64,000 bases of DNA from Erwinia sp. E_sp_B01_1 (GCF_036865545.1 NZ_CP142208.1:2604001-2668000); one strand, 5' to 3'. Shown: positions 28,063 through 37,619, numbered from the stretch's first letter. Numbers and translations are program-made. Notes: generated by a model not told the origin, from the letters alone.

Positions 28063-28911
28063 ATGCAACCGCAAACACTGCAACGAAAAGTATTACGGAC
28101 CATCTGCCCCGATGCCAAAGGTCTGATCGCCAAAATCACCAACATTTGTTACAAGCACGAACTCAACATTGTGCAGAACAATGAGTTTGTCGATCACCGC
28201 ACCGGCCGGTTCTTTATGCGTACCGAGCTTGAAGGGATTTTCAACGATACCACCCTGCTGGCCGATCTGGACAGCGCGCTTCCTTCAGGTTCGCTGCGGG
28301 AGTTACACCCGGCCGGCCGTCGCCGTATCGTTATTCTGGTGACTAAAGAAGCCCATTGCCTGGGCGATTTGCTGATGAAAAGCACCTACGGTGGTCTGGA
28401 TGTTGAAATCGCAGCGGTGATTGGTAATCACGAAACGCTTCGCACTCTGGTTGAGCGTTTTGATATCCCGTTCATTCTGGTAAGCCATGAAGGGTTGACC
28501 CGTGAAGAGCATGACAACAACATGGCCGCTGAGATCGACAGCTATCAGCCTGATTATGTTGTGCTGGCTAAATATATGCGTGTTCTTACCCCTGGATTCG
28601 TTCAGCGCTATCCGAACCAGATTATCAATATTCACCACTCATTCCTGCCGGCCTTTATTGGCGCCCGCCCTTATCACCAGGCCTATGAGCGCGGTGTGAA
28701 GATCATTGGTGCGACTGCGCATTATGTGAATGATAATCTGGATGAAGGCCCGATCATTATGCAGGACGTGATTCATGTTGATCACACCTACACTGCAGAA
28801 GATATGATGCGTGCCGGTCGTGACGTGGAAAAAAATGCCCTCAGCCGTGCGCTTTATCAGGTGCTGGCGCAACGGGTATTTGTTTACGGTAACCGCACAA
28901 TTATTTTGTGA
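28063..28911 (+). CDS. purU: Formyltetrahydrofolate deformylase
   Basis: PurU hydrolyses 10-formyltetrahydrofolate to formate and tetrahydrofolate, balancing one-carbon pools. The 282-residue protein has an N-terminal ACT domain (CPDAKGLIAKITNICYKHELNIVQNNEFVD, ~residues 15-45) and a formyltransferase-like catalytic domain with NIHHSFLPAFIGARPYHQAY (~residue 190) and the catalytic Asp in DEGPII. It precedes the tRNA-Tyr operon, as in E. coli. Confidence 0.97.
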   Translation: MQPQTLQRKVLRTICPDAKGLIAKITNICYKHELNIVQNNEFVDHRTGRFFMRTELEGIFNDTTLLADLDSALPSGSLRELHPAGRRRIVILVTKEAHCLGDLLMKSTYGGLDVEIAAVIGNHETLRTLVERFDIPFILVSHEGLTREEHDNNMAAEIDSYQPDYVVLAKYMRVLTPGFVQRYPNQIINIHHSFLPAFIGARPYHQAYERGVKIIGATAHYVNDNLDEGPIIMQDVIHVDHTYTAEDMMRAGRDVEKNALSRALYQVLAQRVFVYGNRTIIL

Positions 28912-28916
28912 GTCAA

Positions 28917-28951
28917 CGGGCTGCCGTTTTGATTAGCAAAACAGCAGCCCG
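28917..28951 (+). terminator. Terminator-like hairpin after purU
   Basis: CGGGCTGC (28917-28924) pairs with GCAGCCCG (28944-28951), extended by an inner GTTTTG/CAAAAC stem. It follows the purU stop within a few bases. Confidence 0.75.
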
Positions 28952-28993
28952 GATAAAAAAGCGGCAAACGATCGTTTTTCGCTGATACCGGGC

Positions 28994-29021
28994 TTTACAG
29001 CCTCATGACATTTGATATGAT
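28994..29021 (+). promoter_or_regulatory. Promoter of the tRNA-Tyr operon
   Basis: A -35 TTTACA (28994-28999) and -10 TATGAT (29016-29021) are separated by 16 bp and followed by the GC-rich discriminator GCGCCCCGC. This arrangement closely resembles the stringently controlled E. coli tyrT promoter as I remember it. Confidence 0.85.
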
Positions 29022-29085
29022 GCGCCCCGCTTACAGGCACAGCAGCAAGGCCGGTGTCTGAAGTAAAGTAATGAGTAACCCCAGT

Positions 29086-29170
29086 GGTGGGGTTCCCGAG
29101 TGGCCAAAGGGATCAGACTGTAAATCTGCCGTCATCGACTTCGAAGGTTCGAATCCTTCCCCCACCACCA
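29086..29170 (+). tRNA. tyrT: tRNA-Tyr (anticodon GTA), first copy
   Basis: This 85-base class II tRNA has acceptor stem GGTGGGG/CCCCACC, anticodon loop ACTGTAAAT, a long variable arm, the T loop GGTTCGAATCC and an encoded CCA end. The sequence closely follows the E. coli tyrT family. A second copy lies 114 bp downstream. Confidence 0.97.
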
Positions 29171-29250
29171 TTCTCATTTGCACCCCGGTTCAGCATTCAG
29201 AGTAACGATTTTCATATTCCCCACGGGGAAAGATGAAAAGCTTCGACTTC
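29162..29250 (+). repeat. Spacer element A, first copy
   Basis: This spacer after the first tRNA-Tyr begins in the tRNA end CCACCACCA and runs through TTCTCATTTGCACCCCGG to a CCCCACGGGG palindrome and AAGCTTCGAC. It recurs with few differences at about 29499-29583. Confidence 0.75.
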
Positions 29251-29283
29251 GGAAGTTTGACCTCAGTAATACGCTTCCCCAAT

Positions 29284-29368
29284 GGTGGGGTTCCCGAGTG
29301 GCCAAAGGGATCAGACTGTAAATCTGCCGTCATCGACTTCGAAGGTTCGAATCCTTCCCCCACCACCA
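29284..29368 (+). tRNA. tyrV: tRNA-Tyr (anticodon GTA), second copy
   Basis: This second 85-base tRNA-Tyr gene has the same sequence as the copy at 29086 by eye, including the encoded CCA. The pair corresponds to the tyrT-tyrV tandem of E. coli. The 114-bp spacer between the two ends with imperfect copies of repeat elements found again downstream. Confidence 0.97.
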
Positions 29369-29418
29369 TTTCAGACTTACTCCCCCTGTTCGTTTTTTTG
29401 CACTCATCGGCATGTTCC
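29361..29418 (+). repeat. Spacer element B, first copy
   Basis: Starting at the end of the second tRNA-Tyr, this element (CACCACCATTTCAGACTTAC onward to GGCATGTTCC) recurs at about 29655-29712 with only one or two changes. Confidence 0.75.
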
Positions 29419-29422
29419 CCAT

Positions 29423-29633
29423 GGGGAAGGATGAGAAGCTTCGACCTCGAAGGTTTGACCCGCAGGGTGAGTCGCAAAGCGACGAAAAATCCTTCCCCCA
29501 CCACCATTCTCATTTGCATCCCGGTTCAGCATTCAGAGTAACGATTTTCAAATTCCCCACGGGGAAGGATGAGAAGCTTCGACCTCGAAGGTTTGACCCG
29601 CAGGGTGAGTCGCAAAGCGACGAAAAATCCTTC
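29423..29633 (+). repeat. tRNA-Tyr-derived degenerate repeat array (element C, two copies)
   Basis: A 73-bp unit (GGGGAAGGATGAGAAGCTTC onward to AAAAATCCTTC) occurs at 29423-29495 and, identical by eye, at 29561-29633. Each carries a broken tRNA T arm, TCGACCTCGAAGGTTTGACC, then a GTCGC/GCGAC hairpin. The first copy continues into the intact last 19 bases of tRNA-Tyr (29488-29506); in the second the CCACCACCA end is displaced by about 20 bp (29654-29662). This recalls the E. coli tyrT tail, whose 178-bp repeats start with the last 19 bp of the tRNA and encode rtT RNA. No protein is supported here. Confidence 0.75.
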
Positions 29634-29802
29634 TTTTTCCGCTATTGGATCTGCCACCACCATTTCAGACTTACTCCCCCTGTTCAGTTTTTTGCACTCA
29701 TCGGCATGTTCCAATTAATTTTACCTCCCTGACTCATATTTCCCCCCAGCCGTTTATTTGCTACCATTCCGGACACTTTTCTTCCGTTTTATGGTCAGTA
29801 CA

Positions 29803-30609
29803 ATGAAATTTGTTTCTTTTAATATCAATGGGCTACGCGCCCGTCCGCATCAGCTTGAAGCCATCATTGAGCAGCATCAGCCTGATGTGATTGGCCTGCA
29901 GGAAACAAAAGTCCACGACGATATGTTTCCTCTGGAAGAGGTGGCAAAGCTGGGTTACCACGTTTTTTACCACGGGCAGAAAGGTCATTATGGCGTTGCC
30001 CTACTGACCAAAGCTCAACCAGTCGTGGTACGCCGTGGTTTTCCGGGTGACGATGAAGAAGCACAACGCCGCCTGATCATGGCGGACATCCCCACTCCGA
30101 TGGGCATGCTGACGGTCATCAACGGCTATTTCCCTCAGGGAGAAAGCCGCGACCACCCCACCAAATTCCCGGCTAAAGAGAAATTTTATCGCGACCTGCA
30201 AAGCTATCTGGAGCAGGAGCACAAGCCAGAGAATCCGGTACTGATCATGGGAGATGTGAACATCAGTTCTACGGACCTGGATATCGGGATCGGTGAAGAC
30301 AGCCGCAAACGTTGGCTGCGTACCGGTAAATGCTCATTCCTGCCTGAAGAGCGTGAGTGGATGGATCGCCTGATGGGCTGGGGACTGATTGATACCTGGC
30401 GCGCGCAAAACACGGCGGTGAACGATCGATTTTCCTGGTTTGACTACCGTTCAAAAGGATTTGATGATAACCGGGGGCTGCGTATTGACCTGGTGCTGGC
30501 CAGCAAGCCGCTGGCTGAACGCTGTGTGGCAACCGGCATCGATTACGAAATTCGTGGCATGGAGAAGCCTTCTGACCATGCGCCAGTCTGGGCTGAATTC
30601 TCTTTCTGA
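29803..30609 (+). CDS. xthA: Exodeoxyribonuclease III
   Basis: XthA is the main AP endonuclease and 3' phosphatase/exonuclease in base excision repair. The 268-residue protein equals the E. coli length. Metal and catalytic motifs are clear: FNINGLRAR (Asn7), LQETKVHDD (Glu34), [13 protein letters not shown] (Asp151/Asn153), RIDLVLAS and the final [11 protein letters not shown] start at 29803 ([10 protein letters not shown]); 15 codons upstream are open but unsupported. Confidence 0.97.
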   Translation: MKFVSFNINGLRARPHQLEAIIEQHQPDVIGLQETKVHDDMFPLEEVAKLGYHVFYHGQKGHYGVALLTKAQPVVVRRGFPGDDEEAQRRLIMADIPTPMGMLTVINGYFPQGESRDHPTKFPAKEKFYRDLQSYLEQEHKPENPVLIMGDVNISSTDLDIGIGEDSRKRWLRTGKCSFLPEEREWMDRLMGWGLIDTWRAQNTAVNDRFSWFDYRSKGFDDNRGLRIDLVLASKPLAERCVATGIDYEIRGMEKPSDHAPVWAEFSF

Positions 30610-30692
30610 AAATCGGATTGAAGATTGCCGAATGACTTCTGTTCACCGCACCAGAAACATCAGTACCTGGCGCGGTGTGACAGTTTTGACCA

Positions 30693-30812
30693 GGTTACCC
30701 TGTACGATGCTGATTGAACGGCTTTTTGGCCGGGTTACCCTGTCTGACGCTGATTGAACGGCTTTTTAACCGGGTTACCCTGTCTGACGCTGAATGAACG
30801 GCTTATCAGGTT
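30693..30812. repeat. Three tandem copies of a 40-bp repeat
   Basis: GGTTACCCTG recurs at 30693, 30733 and 30773, an exact 40-bp period. The unit reads GGTTACCCTGTCTGACGCTG then ATTGAACGGCTTTTTAACCG, with the first and last copies slightly changed. The array fills the gap between convergent xthA and the DUF1496-like gene. There is no open frame of note across it. Confidence 0.85.
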
Positions 30813-31188
30813 ACTTCACCGTTTTCCAGATAAGCGTATTGGTGCCCCACGATTTTTCATCGCGCGCGCATTGCAACAACACGCCTTCCATCCTGACAAC
30901 CGATCCTTCGGTGTAGCTACGGTTCTGATAAGTACAGCAGGTCTGGCAGGGAGCCTGCCGATTTTGTCCCTGTGTCCAGACCTCTGGCGGCAGATCGACT
31001 ACAACATCCGTATTTGACCCGCTGGTATTGCCATTGCCATTGCCATAATCGTTATCGTGCCCGGAGCCATTATGGTTTCCGCCATGACTGCCGTGGCCCG
31101 TGCTCAGATCCCAGCCCTCTCCTGCGGCCAGCACTGGGCTGCTCAGCAGTAAAGCGCCCACCAGCATTATTGCGCCTGATAGTTTCAT
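30811..31188 (-). CDS. DUF1496-like secreted protein
   Basis: This 125-residue protein has a signal peptide (cut after VLAAG, ~residue 23). A low-complexity linker of Gly, Asn, His, Ser and Asp follows (~residues 30-60), then a Cys-containing domain with CQTCCTYQNRSYTEGSVVRMEGVLLQC. That last domain resembles DUF1496 proteins such as E. coli YnjH, which lack the long linker. The function is unknown. Its ATG overlaps the topB stop (TGATG), so the two are translationally coupled. The 3' end abuts the 40-bp repeat array. Confidence 0.8.
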   Translation of the reverse strand: MKLSGAIMLVGALLLSSPVLAAGEGWDLSTGHGSHGGNHNGSGHDNDYGNGNGNTSGSNTDVVVDLPPEVWTQGQNRQAPCQTCCTYQNRSYTEGSVVRMEGVLLQCARDEKSWGTNTLIWKTVK

Positions 31189-33104
31189 CACTCAGTTTCC
31201 TTTGCTTTTGCCGCCTTACGGCGCGGCTTCTTTTTTGTTTCAGCCGCCGGAAGTCCACGGAAAGCATGAGCAGCAGGCTGCTGCCGTGCCTGATAAATCA
31301 GATTATGCAGCGTCTCCACTAAAGGCTGCATAAAGTCCTGATAGCGGCACTGCTTTTCACTGATTTTGGTCAGCGTGGATTCCCATTGAGCGGTCATATC
31401 GGGACGCGCGGCCATTTCTGGCAGCGAGTGGATCAGCGCCCGCCCGGCCGGACTTGAGTGAATATAGCGCCCTTTTTTAAATAAAAAGGCGCGTCTGAAC
31501 AGCAATTCAATAATCCCGGCGCGCGTGGCTTCTGTCCCTAAACCATCGGTCGCACGCAGCACTTTCTTTAGATCTTTATCCTGAACAAAACGTGCAATGC
31601 CGGTCATAGCCGATAACAGAGTGGCGTCCGTAAAGGGTCTCGGGGGCTGAGTCTGCTTTTCAACAACCTCGCCACGCTCGCACAGCAACTCATCCCCTTT
31701 GGCTACCACCGGCAATGGCGTACCGTCGTTCTCCTCATCACGCTCTTTACTGCCCAGCAGCGCACGCCAGCCAGCTTCCGCCAGAAAACGGGCTTTTGCG
31801 ACGAATTTGCCGCCGGCGATATCCAGTTCGATCACGCATTTGCGGTAAACCGCGTCAGGACAGAACTGCATCAGATACTGAGTGGCAATCAGGCGATAAA
31901 TAATATTTTCATTTTCAGTGAGCCTGACCTGGCTACTGCGGGCGGTAGGCACGATGGCGTGGTGCGCATCCACCTTTTTGTCATCCCAGCAGCGGTTACG
32001 GCGATCGCTGTCGAAATCCGCTGGCGGGCTGAGATCGGGTTGATGGGCACTGATGGCATTAAGCACCGCATGACGACCGGCAAAGTGCTCATCGGGCAGA
32101 TAACGGCTGTCAGAACGGGGATAGGTAATCAGCTTGTGGGTTTCATACAATTTCTGACAGGTATCCAGTACGTTCTGAGCGCTCAGCCCAAAGCGCTTAC
32201 CTGCTTCGATCTGCAGGCTTGAAAGCGAAAACGGCAGCGGAGCCGTATCATTTTCCCGCTTATCGTTATAACTGCTGACCAGAGCGGGCTGTCCACCGAT
32301 GCGGGCCACCACATGGTCTGCCAGTGGACGGTGCAGCAAACGCCCCTCCTCATCCTGATAAGGCTCGCAGGAATCACTGGGCTGCCAGAGCGCGACAAAA
32401 CGCTCATCTTTTGGCGTAACAATGTGCGCCTTCACTTCGAAGAAGTCTTTGGCTACGAAGTTTTCAATCTCCTCGTCGCGCCGTACCACCAGGCCCAGCA
32501 CTGGCGTCTGCACCCTTCCAACTGAAAGCACGCCATCATACCCGGCATTACGCCCAAGTAAGGTGTAAGCCCGGGTCATGTTGATCCCGTACAACCAGTC
32601 AGCCCTGGCGCGGGCCAGAGCAGAAACACACAAAGGAATAAACTCTTTGTTCTCACGCAGACGCTCAATCGCCCTTTCCACCGCCTGAGGATTGAGATCG
32701 TTTATCAGGCAGCGTTTAACCCTGGCTCGTTTTTCTGATGGCAACGCCATATAGTCCAGCACTTCATCCACCAGCAACTGACCTTCCCGATCCGGGTCAC
32801 CCGCATGAACCACTTCAGAGGCCTGTGAAAGGAGTCCTTTAATCACATTAAGTTGTTTAGCCACTGAAGGCCGGGGTTGGAGCTGCCATTTTTCAGGCAC
32901 GATGGGCAAATCTGCCAGCGACCAGCGGGCATACCGGCTGTTATAACTGTCGGGCTGGGCCTGTTCCAGCAGGTGACCCACGCACCAGGTGACCATCTGG
33001 TCCTGACCACAGGCAATAAAACCGTCGCCCCGGCGGTGAGGCTTGGGTAAAACATCCGCAATTGCGCGGGCAAGACTTGGTTTTTCGGCAATAAACAGAC
33101 GCAT
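31188..33104 (-). CDS. topB: DNA topoisomerase III
   Basis: TopB is a type IA topoisomerase that decatenates DNA, often with RecQ. The 638-residue protein has the N-terminal TOPRIM start [20 protein letters not shown] and the acidic metal motif [17 protein letters not shown] (~residue 100). It has the catalytic Tyr in [13 protein letters not shown] (~residue 328) and a Lys/Arg-rich C-terminal tail [12 protein letters not shown]. The gene after it in E. coli, selD, is absent: ydjA comes next, 183 bp upstream. Confidence 0.96.
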   Translation of the reverse strand: MRLFIAEKPSLARAIADVLPKPHRRGDGFIACGQDQMVTWCVGHLLEQAQPDSYNSRYARWSLADLPIVPEKWQLQPRPSVAKQLNVIKGLLSQASEVVHAGDPDREGQLLVDEVLDYMALPSEKRARVKRCLINDLNPQAVERAIERLRENKEFIPLCVSALARARADWLYGINMTRAYTLLGRNAGYDGVLSVGRVQTPVLGLVVRRDEEIENFVAKDFFEVKAHIVTPKDERFVALWQPSDSCEPYQDEEGRLLHRPLADHVVARIGGQPALVSSYNDKRENDTAPLPFSLSSLQIEAGKRFGLSAQNVLDTCQKLYETHKLITYPRSDSRYLPDEHFAGRHAVLNAISAHQPDLSPPADFDSDRRNRCWDDKKVDAHHAIVPTARSSQVRLTENENIIYRLIATQYLMQFCPDAVYRKCVIELDIAGGKFVAKARFLAEAGWRALLGSKERDEENDGTPLPVVAKGDELLCERGEVVEKQTQPPRPFTDATLLSAMTGIARFVQDKDLKKVLRATDGLGTEATRAGIIELLFRRAFLFKKGRYIHSSPAGRALIHSLPEMAARPDMTAQWESTLTKISEKQCRYQDFMQPLVETLHNLIYQARQQPAAHAFRGLPAAETKKKPRRKAAKAKETE

Positions 33105-33287
33105 CCGGCAGTGACTTCCTTCAGGAAACTATTTCAATTAACGCCCACCCGGCGGTTACTGGCGATATGGTAGCGCTTTAGGCAGGCGGGAGTAACCCTT
33201 CAGGAAGTTTCGCCAGGCTGTTCGCTCATTATCCCGACAAATTTCAGGGCTGGTCACAACCCTGAAGGCTCAGGAAAGATTTGTCAC

Positions 33288-33839
33288 TCAGAAATAACTG
33301 ACAAAGGGAGCGGTTTCTGGCGGAATCAGCGTGGTGGAGGATTTTAATTGCGGCGTGCCAAGGTAGAGGAAACCAACGATGACATCCTGCTCACGGCAGT
33401 CAAAGGCTTCACGGACCGCAGCATGTTCTGTCCAGGCGCCGCTGCGCCAGATACCATTAAACCCCTGAGCCAGGGCAGCCATTTGCATGGACATCACCGC
33501 ACATCCTGCGGAGACGACCTGCTCCCAGTGAGGCACTTTATGATGCTCTTCGCAATGCGCAACAACGGTAATGATCATCGGGGCCCGGAAGGGAGACTGC
33601 TTTGCCTTCTCAATCGCTTTCTCTTCCATACGATCGTCACGGGCCGCTTTTTCCAGCAAGGCACTGAAGCGCTCACGCCCTTCGTTCTCAATGATTTTGA
33701 AACGCCACGGCTGTAAAGTGCCATGATCGGGCGCACGCATACCGGCCCGGATGATATTTTCCAGCGCCTCTCCAGCCGGGGCTGGCTCACTCAAACGGGA
33801 TGCTGAACGGCGATTGACCACTAAATCCAGTGCGTCCAT
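33288..33839 (-). CDS. ydjA: NAD(P)H nitroreductase YdjA
   Basis: This is a 183-residue flavin nitroreductase of the minimal YdjA type. FMN-binding landmarks are [13 protein letters not shown] (Arg and Ser near residues 10-14), [14 protein letters not shown] and the C-terminal [13 protein letters not shown]. The length equals E. coli. The physiological substrate is unknown. It is divergent from sppA. Confidence 0.95.
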   Translation of the reverse strand: MDALDLVVNRRSASRLSEPAPAGEALENIIRAGMRAPDHGTLQPWRFKIIENEGRERFSALLEKAARDDRMEEKAIEKAKQSPFRAPMIITVVAHCEEHHKVPHWEQVVSAGCAVMSMQMAALAQGFNGIWRSGAWTEHAAVREAFDCREQDVIVGFLYLGTPQLKSSTTLIPPETAPFVSYF

Positions 33840-34033
33840 AACTACCTCCTGATAATGATTTTCATTTAGCTGAAACTAGCACAGGATGATGATTTGTTAC
33901 AGCATTCCGCTTTTTCCTGCTGACAATCTGCCCCTTGCTATTTAGGATGTCACCATCCCAACCCGGTTTGAGCCGGTCAGCCTTCTGGCAACGCCCCTGT
34001 ACCAGGGGTATTTATCGCGAATATGGAGATAAT

Positions 34034-35890
34034 ATGCGCACTTTGTGGCGATTTATCGCTGGTTTTTTTAAATGGACCTGGCGACTGCTGAATTTCGTCC
34101 GGGAATTTATTCTCAACCTCTTTTTAGTGGTATTGCTCCTGATTTGTGTCGGGATCTATTTCCAGTTCAGCTCCTCTTCCAGACCAGTGGAGCCGCAAAA
34201 AGGTGCTTTGATTGTCGATCTCAGCGGCGTGGTGGTCGATAAACCTTCCGTGAGTAACAAGCTCAGTAAAATTGGTCGCCAGTTGTTGGGTGCCAGCAGC
34301 GACAGACTGAAAGAAAACTCGCTGTTTGATGTGGTGGATGCGATTCGCCAGGCTAAGGGCGATGCCAATATCACGGGTATGGTGCTTGATCTGCGTGACT
34401 TTGCCGGTGCCGATCAGCCATCGTTGCAGTACATCGGTAAAGCGTTACGTGAGTTCCGTGACAGTGGTAAACAAATTTACGCCACCGGTGACAGCTACAG
34501 TCAGGCGCAATATTACCTTGCCAGCTTCGCCAATAAAATTTACCTCTCTCCACAGGGAACCGTAGATATCCACGGCTTCGCGACCAATGGTCTCTACTAC
34601 AAGTCTCTGCTTGATAAACTGAAAGTCAGTTCTCATGTGTTCCGTGTGGGAACCTACAAATCCGCAGTGGAACCTTTCCTGCGCGATGACATGTCTCCTG
34701 CAGCACGCGATGCTGACAGCCGCTGGATCGGTGAGCTATGGCAGAATTACCTCAATACGCTTGCAGCTAACCGTCAAATCACCCCTCAACAGGTTTTCCC
34801 TGGCGCTCAGGGCGTGCTGGATGGCCTGCAGAAAGTCGGTGGTGATACGGCGGTCTATGCCAGAGATAACAAACTTGTCGATGAGCTGGCTTCCCGCTCG
34901 CTGGTTGATCAGCAGATGACCAAAGTTTTCGGCTGGGATGAGCAGGCGAAAGACTTTAAAGGCACCAGCATTTACGATTATCAGGTGAAGGAAAATGGCT
35001 CGCCAGACGGCAATATTGCTGTGGTGATGGCCAACGGTGCGATCATGGACGGCGATGAAACGCCGGGAAGTGTGGGTGGCGATACCACGGCGATGGAGAT
35101 TCGCCAGGCACGGCTGGATCCTAAGATCAAAGCTATTGTGCTGCGGGTGAACAGTCCTGGAGGCAGCGTTACGGCTTCAGAGACTATCCGGGAAGAGCTG
35201 GCCGCCGCCAAAGAAGCGGGCAAGCCTGTGGTGGTTTCTATGGGCGGGATGGCAGCATCCGGCGGCTACTGGATTTCTACACCGGCAAACTACATCATTG
35301 CCAGCCCCAATACGCTGACCGGCTCAATCGGTATCTTTGGGGTGATTAACACCGTGGAGAATACTCTTGACTCCATCGGTGTACACACTGATGGCGTGGC
35401 GACTTCCCCCTTAGCCGATGTTGCCACAACCAAGGCGCTGCCTCCTGAAGTGCAGCAAATGATGCAGTTAAGCATTGAAAACGGCTATAAAAACTTCCTG
35501 GGCCTGGTGGCGAAGTCCCGTAACAAAACCCCGGAGCAGATTAATGAGATTGCTCAGGGCCACGTCTGGACCGGCAGCGATGCTAAAGCCAATGGCCTGG
35601 TCGATGCGATCGGCGACTTTGACGATGCAGTGGCTAAAGCCGCTGAACTCGCCAAACTCAAGCACTGGCAGTTGAGCTGGTATCAGGACGATCCAAACTT
35701 TGTTGACATGCTCTTCAGTCAGATGGATGTTTCTGCGCGTGCTGCGCTGCCAGAAGCGCTGAAAGCGTATCTGCCGGCTCCAATGTATGACGTGATGGCT
35801 TCCATGAGAAACCAGCCGGGTCTGTTTGATAACCTCAACGATCCGCAGAATCGCTATGCAATGTGCCTGACCTGTGCGCAGGTAAAATAA
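34034..35890 (+). CDS. sppA: Protease 4 (signal peptide peptidase SppA)
   Basis: SppA degrades leftover signal peptides in the inner membrane. The 618-residue protein equals the E. coli length and has an N-terminal anchor (~residues 20-48). It has tandem S49 domains, with the N-terminal general-base Lys region at ~209 (RVGTYKSAVEPFLRDDMS) and the nucleophile Ser (~409) in MGGMAASGGYWIS. The ATG at 34034 follows GGAGAT and gives the MRTLWRFIAGFFKWTWRLL start; an upstream in-frame start at 33935 is not supported. Confidence 0.97.
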   Translation: MRTLWRFIAGFFKWTWRLLNFVREFILNLFLVVLLLICVGIYFQFSSSSRPVEPQKGALIVDLSGVVVDKPSVSNKLSKIGRQLLGASSDRLKENSLFDVVDAIRQAKGDANITGMVLDLRDFAGADQPSLQYIGKALREFRDSGKQIYATGDSYSQAQYYLASFANKIYLSPQGTVDIHGFATNGLYYKSLLDKLKVSSHVFRVGTYKSAVEPFLRDDMSPAARDADSRWIGELWQNYLNTLAANRQITPQQVFPGAQGVLDGLQKVGGDTAVYARDNKLVDELASRSLVDQQMTKVFGWDEQAKDFKGTSIYDYQVKENGSPDGNIAVVMANGAIMDGDETPGSVGGDTTAMEIRQARLDPKIKAIVLRVNSPGGSVTASETIREELAAAKEAGKPVVVSMGGMAASGGYWISTPANYIIASPNTLTGSIGIFGVINTVENTLDSIGVHTDGVATSPLADVATTKALPPEVQQMMQLSIENGYKNFLGLVAKSRNKTPEQINEIAQGHVWTGSDAKANGLVDAIGDFDDAVAKAAELAKLKHWQLSWYQDDPNFVDMLFSQMDVSARAALPEALKAYLPAPMYDVMASMRNQPGLFDNLNDPQNRYAMCLTCAQVK

Positions 35891-35898
35891 AACGTCCG

Positions 35899-35925
35899 GC
35901 CCGGCCTCCTGGCCGGGCTGCTTTT
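35899..35925 (+). terminator. Terminator after sppA
   Basis: GCCCGGCC (35899-35906) pairs with GGCCGGGC (35911-35918) around TCCT, followed by TGCTTTT. Confidence 0.8.
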
Positions 35926-35975
35926 CCCCCTTTTTAACCTTATACTTCGCCTTTTTGGCAAGCCTGAGTGAGTTC

Positions 35976-36995
35976 ATGCAAAAGAAATCCATCTACGTTG
36001 CCTATACGGGCGGTACCATTGGCATGCAGCGTTCCGACCAGGGATTTATTCCTGTTTCCGGGCATCTGCAGCAACAGCTGGCTAACATGCCAGAGTTTCA
36101 TCGTGCCGAAATGCCCGATTTTACTATTCATGAATACCAGCCGCTGATCGACTCTTCAGATATGACGCCGCTGGACTGGCAATCGATTGCGGATGATATC
36201 CGCCAGAATTATGACCAGTATGATGGCTTTGTTATCCTGCACGGTACGGATACCATGGCGTTTACCGCTTCGGCGCTCTCCTTTATGCTGGAGAACCTGG
36301 CTAAGCCGGTAATTGTGACAGGGTCACAAATCCCGCTTGAGCAATTACGCTCCGATGGACAGCAGAATCTCTTAAATGCGTTGTTCGTAGCGGCAAATTA
36401 CCCCATTAACGAAGTGGCGTTGTTCTTTAACAACACGCTTTATCGCGGTAACCGTACCACCAAGGCACACGCTGACGGCTTCAATGCATTTGCTTCGCCT
36501 AATCTGGCCCCGCTGCTTGAAGCTGGCATTCATATACGTCGCCTGAATACGCCACCCGCACCCGGTGGTCAGGGTGAGTTAATCGTCCATCCCATCACGC
36601 CACAGCCTGTGGGTGTGGTAACGATCTATCCTGGCATCTCTGCTGATGTGGTCAGTAACTTCCTGCTTCAGCCGGTAAAAGCTTTAATTCTGCGTTCATA
36701 TGGCGTGGGCAATGCCCCGCAAAACCCGGCGTTTCTCAGGGAGCTGAAAGAGGCCTCAGCCCGGGGGATTGTGGTAATAAATCTGACTCAGTGTATGTCC
36801 GGCAAAGTGAATATGGGCGGCTATGCCACCGGCAATGCGCTGGCCCTTGCCGGAGTCATCAGCGGATACGATCTTACGGTAGAAGCTACCCTGACTAAGC
36901 TGCATTTTCTGCTCAGTCAGGATCTGTCCAGTGATGAAGTGAGACGGCTGATGCAGGTTAACCTGCGCGGTGAACTGACCCCTGATGAGAAGTGA
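35976..36995 (+). CDS. ansA: Cytoplasmic L-asparaginase I
   Basis: AnsA hydrolyses L-asparagine to aspartate and ammonia in the cytoplasm. The 339-residue protein has both type I/II signature Thr motifs: YTGGTIGM (Thr ~ residue 12) and HGTDTMAFTASALSFML (~residue 91). It has the catalytic Lys in the RTTKAHADGFNAF block. I use the ATG at 35976 (MQKKSIYVAYTGG) to match the family; seven codons upstream are open. pncA follows 6 bp later, so the pair is probably one transcript. Confidence 0.97.
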   Translation: MQKKSIYVAYTGGTIGMQRSDQGFIPVSGHLQQQLANMPEFHRAEMPDFTIHEYQPLIDSSDMTPLDWQSIADDIRQNYDQYDGFVILHGTDTMAFTASALSFMLENLAKPVIVTGSQIPLEQLRSDGQQNLLNALFVAANYPINEVALFFNNTLYRGNRTTKAHADGFNAFASPNLAPLLEAGIHIRRLNTPPAPGGQGELIVHPITPQPVGVVTIYPGISADVVSNFLLQPVKALILRSYGVGNAPQNPAFLRELKEASARGIVVINLTQCMSGKVNMGGYATGNALALAGVISGYDLTVEATLTKLHFLLSQDLSSDEVRRLMQVNLRGELTPDEK

Positions 36996-37001
36996 TAACC
37001 G

Positions 37002-37619
37002 ATGATGGCAACTCAACAGGCATTGCTGCTGGTTGATCTACAAAATGACTTTTGTGCCGGGGGCGCACTGGCGGTGCATAAGGGTGATGAGGTTATCGCC
37101 ATTGCTAACCAGTATGCTGCCGAATTTACTCAACGGCATCAGCCTGTGATTGCCACGCTGGACTGGCATCCTGCCGATCATGGCAGCTTTGCCACCGTAG
37201 CCGGTCACTCTCCGTGGACTGAAGGGGAACTGGCCGGATTGCCGCAGGTCTGGTGGCCCGATCATTGTATTCAGCACAGTCATGGCGCCGCACTCCACCC
37301 GCTGCTTGAACAAAGTTTCATCACGGAGCGGATTTGCAAGGGGCAAAACCCGCAGATGGACAGTTACAGTGGATTTTTTGATAACGGCCATCGCAATAAA
37401 ACCGCTCTTGATGCGGTGCTGAAAGCCAGCAATATTACGGCGCTGACGGTGATGGGGCTGGCTACCGATTATTGCGTGAAGTATACCGTTCTGGATGCGC
37501 TGGCGCTGGGCTACACCGTAACGGTTATTACTGCCGGTTGCAGGGCAGTAAATCTTTCGCCAGGAGATGCGGATCGGGCTTTGAGTGAAATGGCCGCCCG
37601 TGGGGCTGTCATTCTCTGA
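37002..37619 (+). CDS. pncA: Nicotinamidase
   Basis: PncA deamidates nicotinamide to nicotinate for NAD salvage; it is also the family that activates pyrazinamide. The 205-residue protein has catalytic Asp in LVDLQNDFCAGGAL (~residue 10), metal site DWHPADHGSFA (~residues 51-60), catalytic Lys in CKGQNP (~110) and Cys in ATDYCVKYTVLDAL (~155). It follows ansA closely, as in E. coli. Confidence 0.96.
   Translation: MMATQQALLLVDLQNDFCAGGALAVHKGDEVIAIANQYAAEFTQRHQPVIATLDWHPADHGSFATVAGHSPWTEGELAGLPQVWWPDHCIQHSHGAALHPLLEQSFITERICKGQNPQMDSYSGFFDNGHRNKTALDAVLKASNITALTVMGLATDYCVKYTVLDALALGYTVTVITAGCRAVNLSPGDADRALSEMAARGAVIL

Noticed and set aside
29190..29732. Several open frames across the tRNA-Tyr repeats, some repeating the same peptides
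   Set aside because: They translate tRNA and repeat DNA in both directions; no ribosome sites and no protein-like composition. A Tpr-like protein was considered but not supported.
30693..30812. CRISPR array
   Set aside because: The 40-bp units are contiguous with no unique spacers, and no cas genes are nearby.
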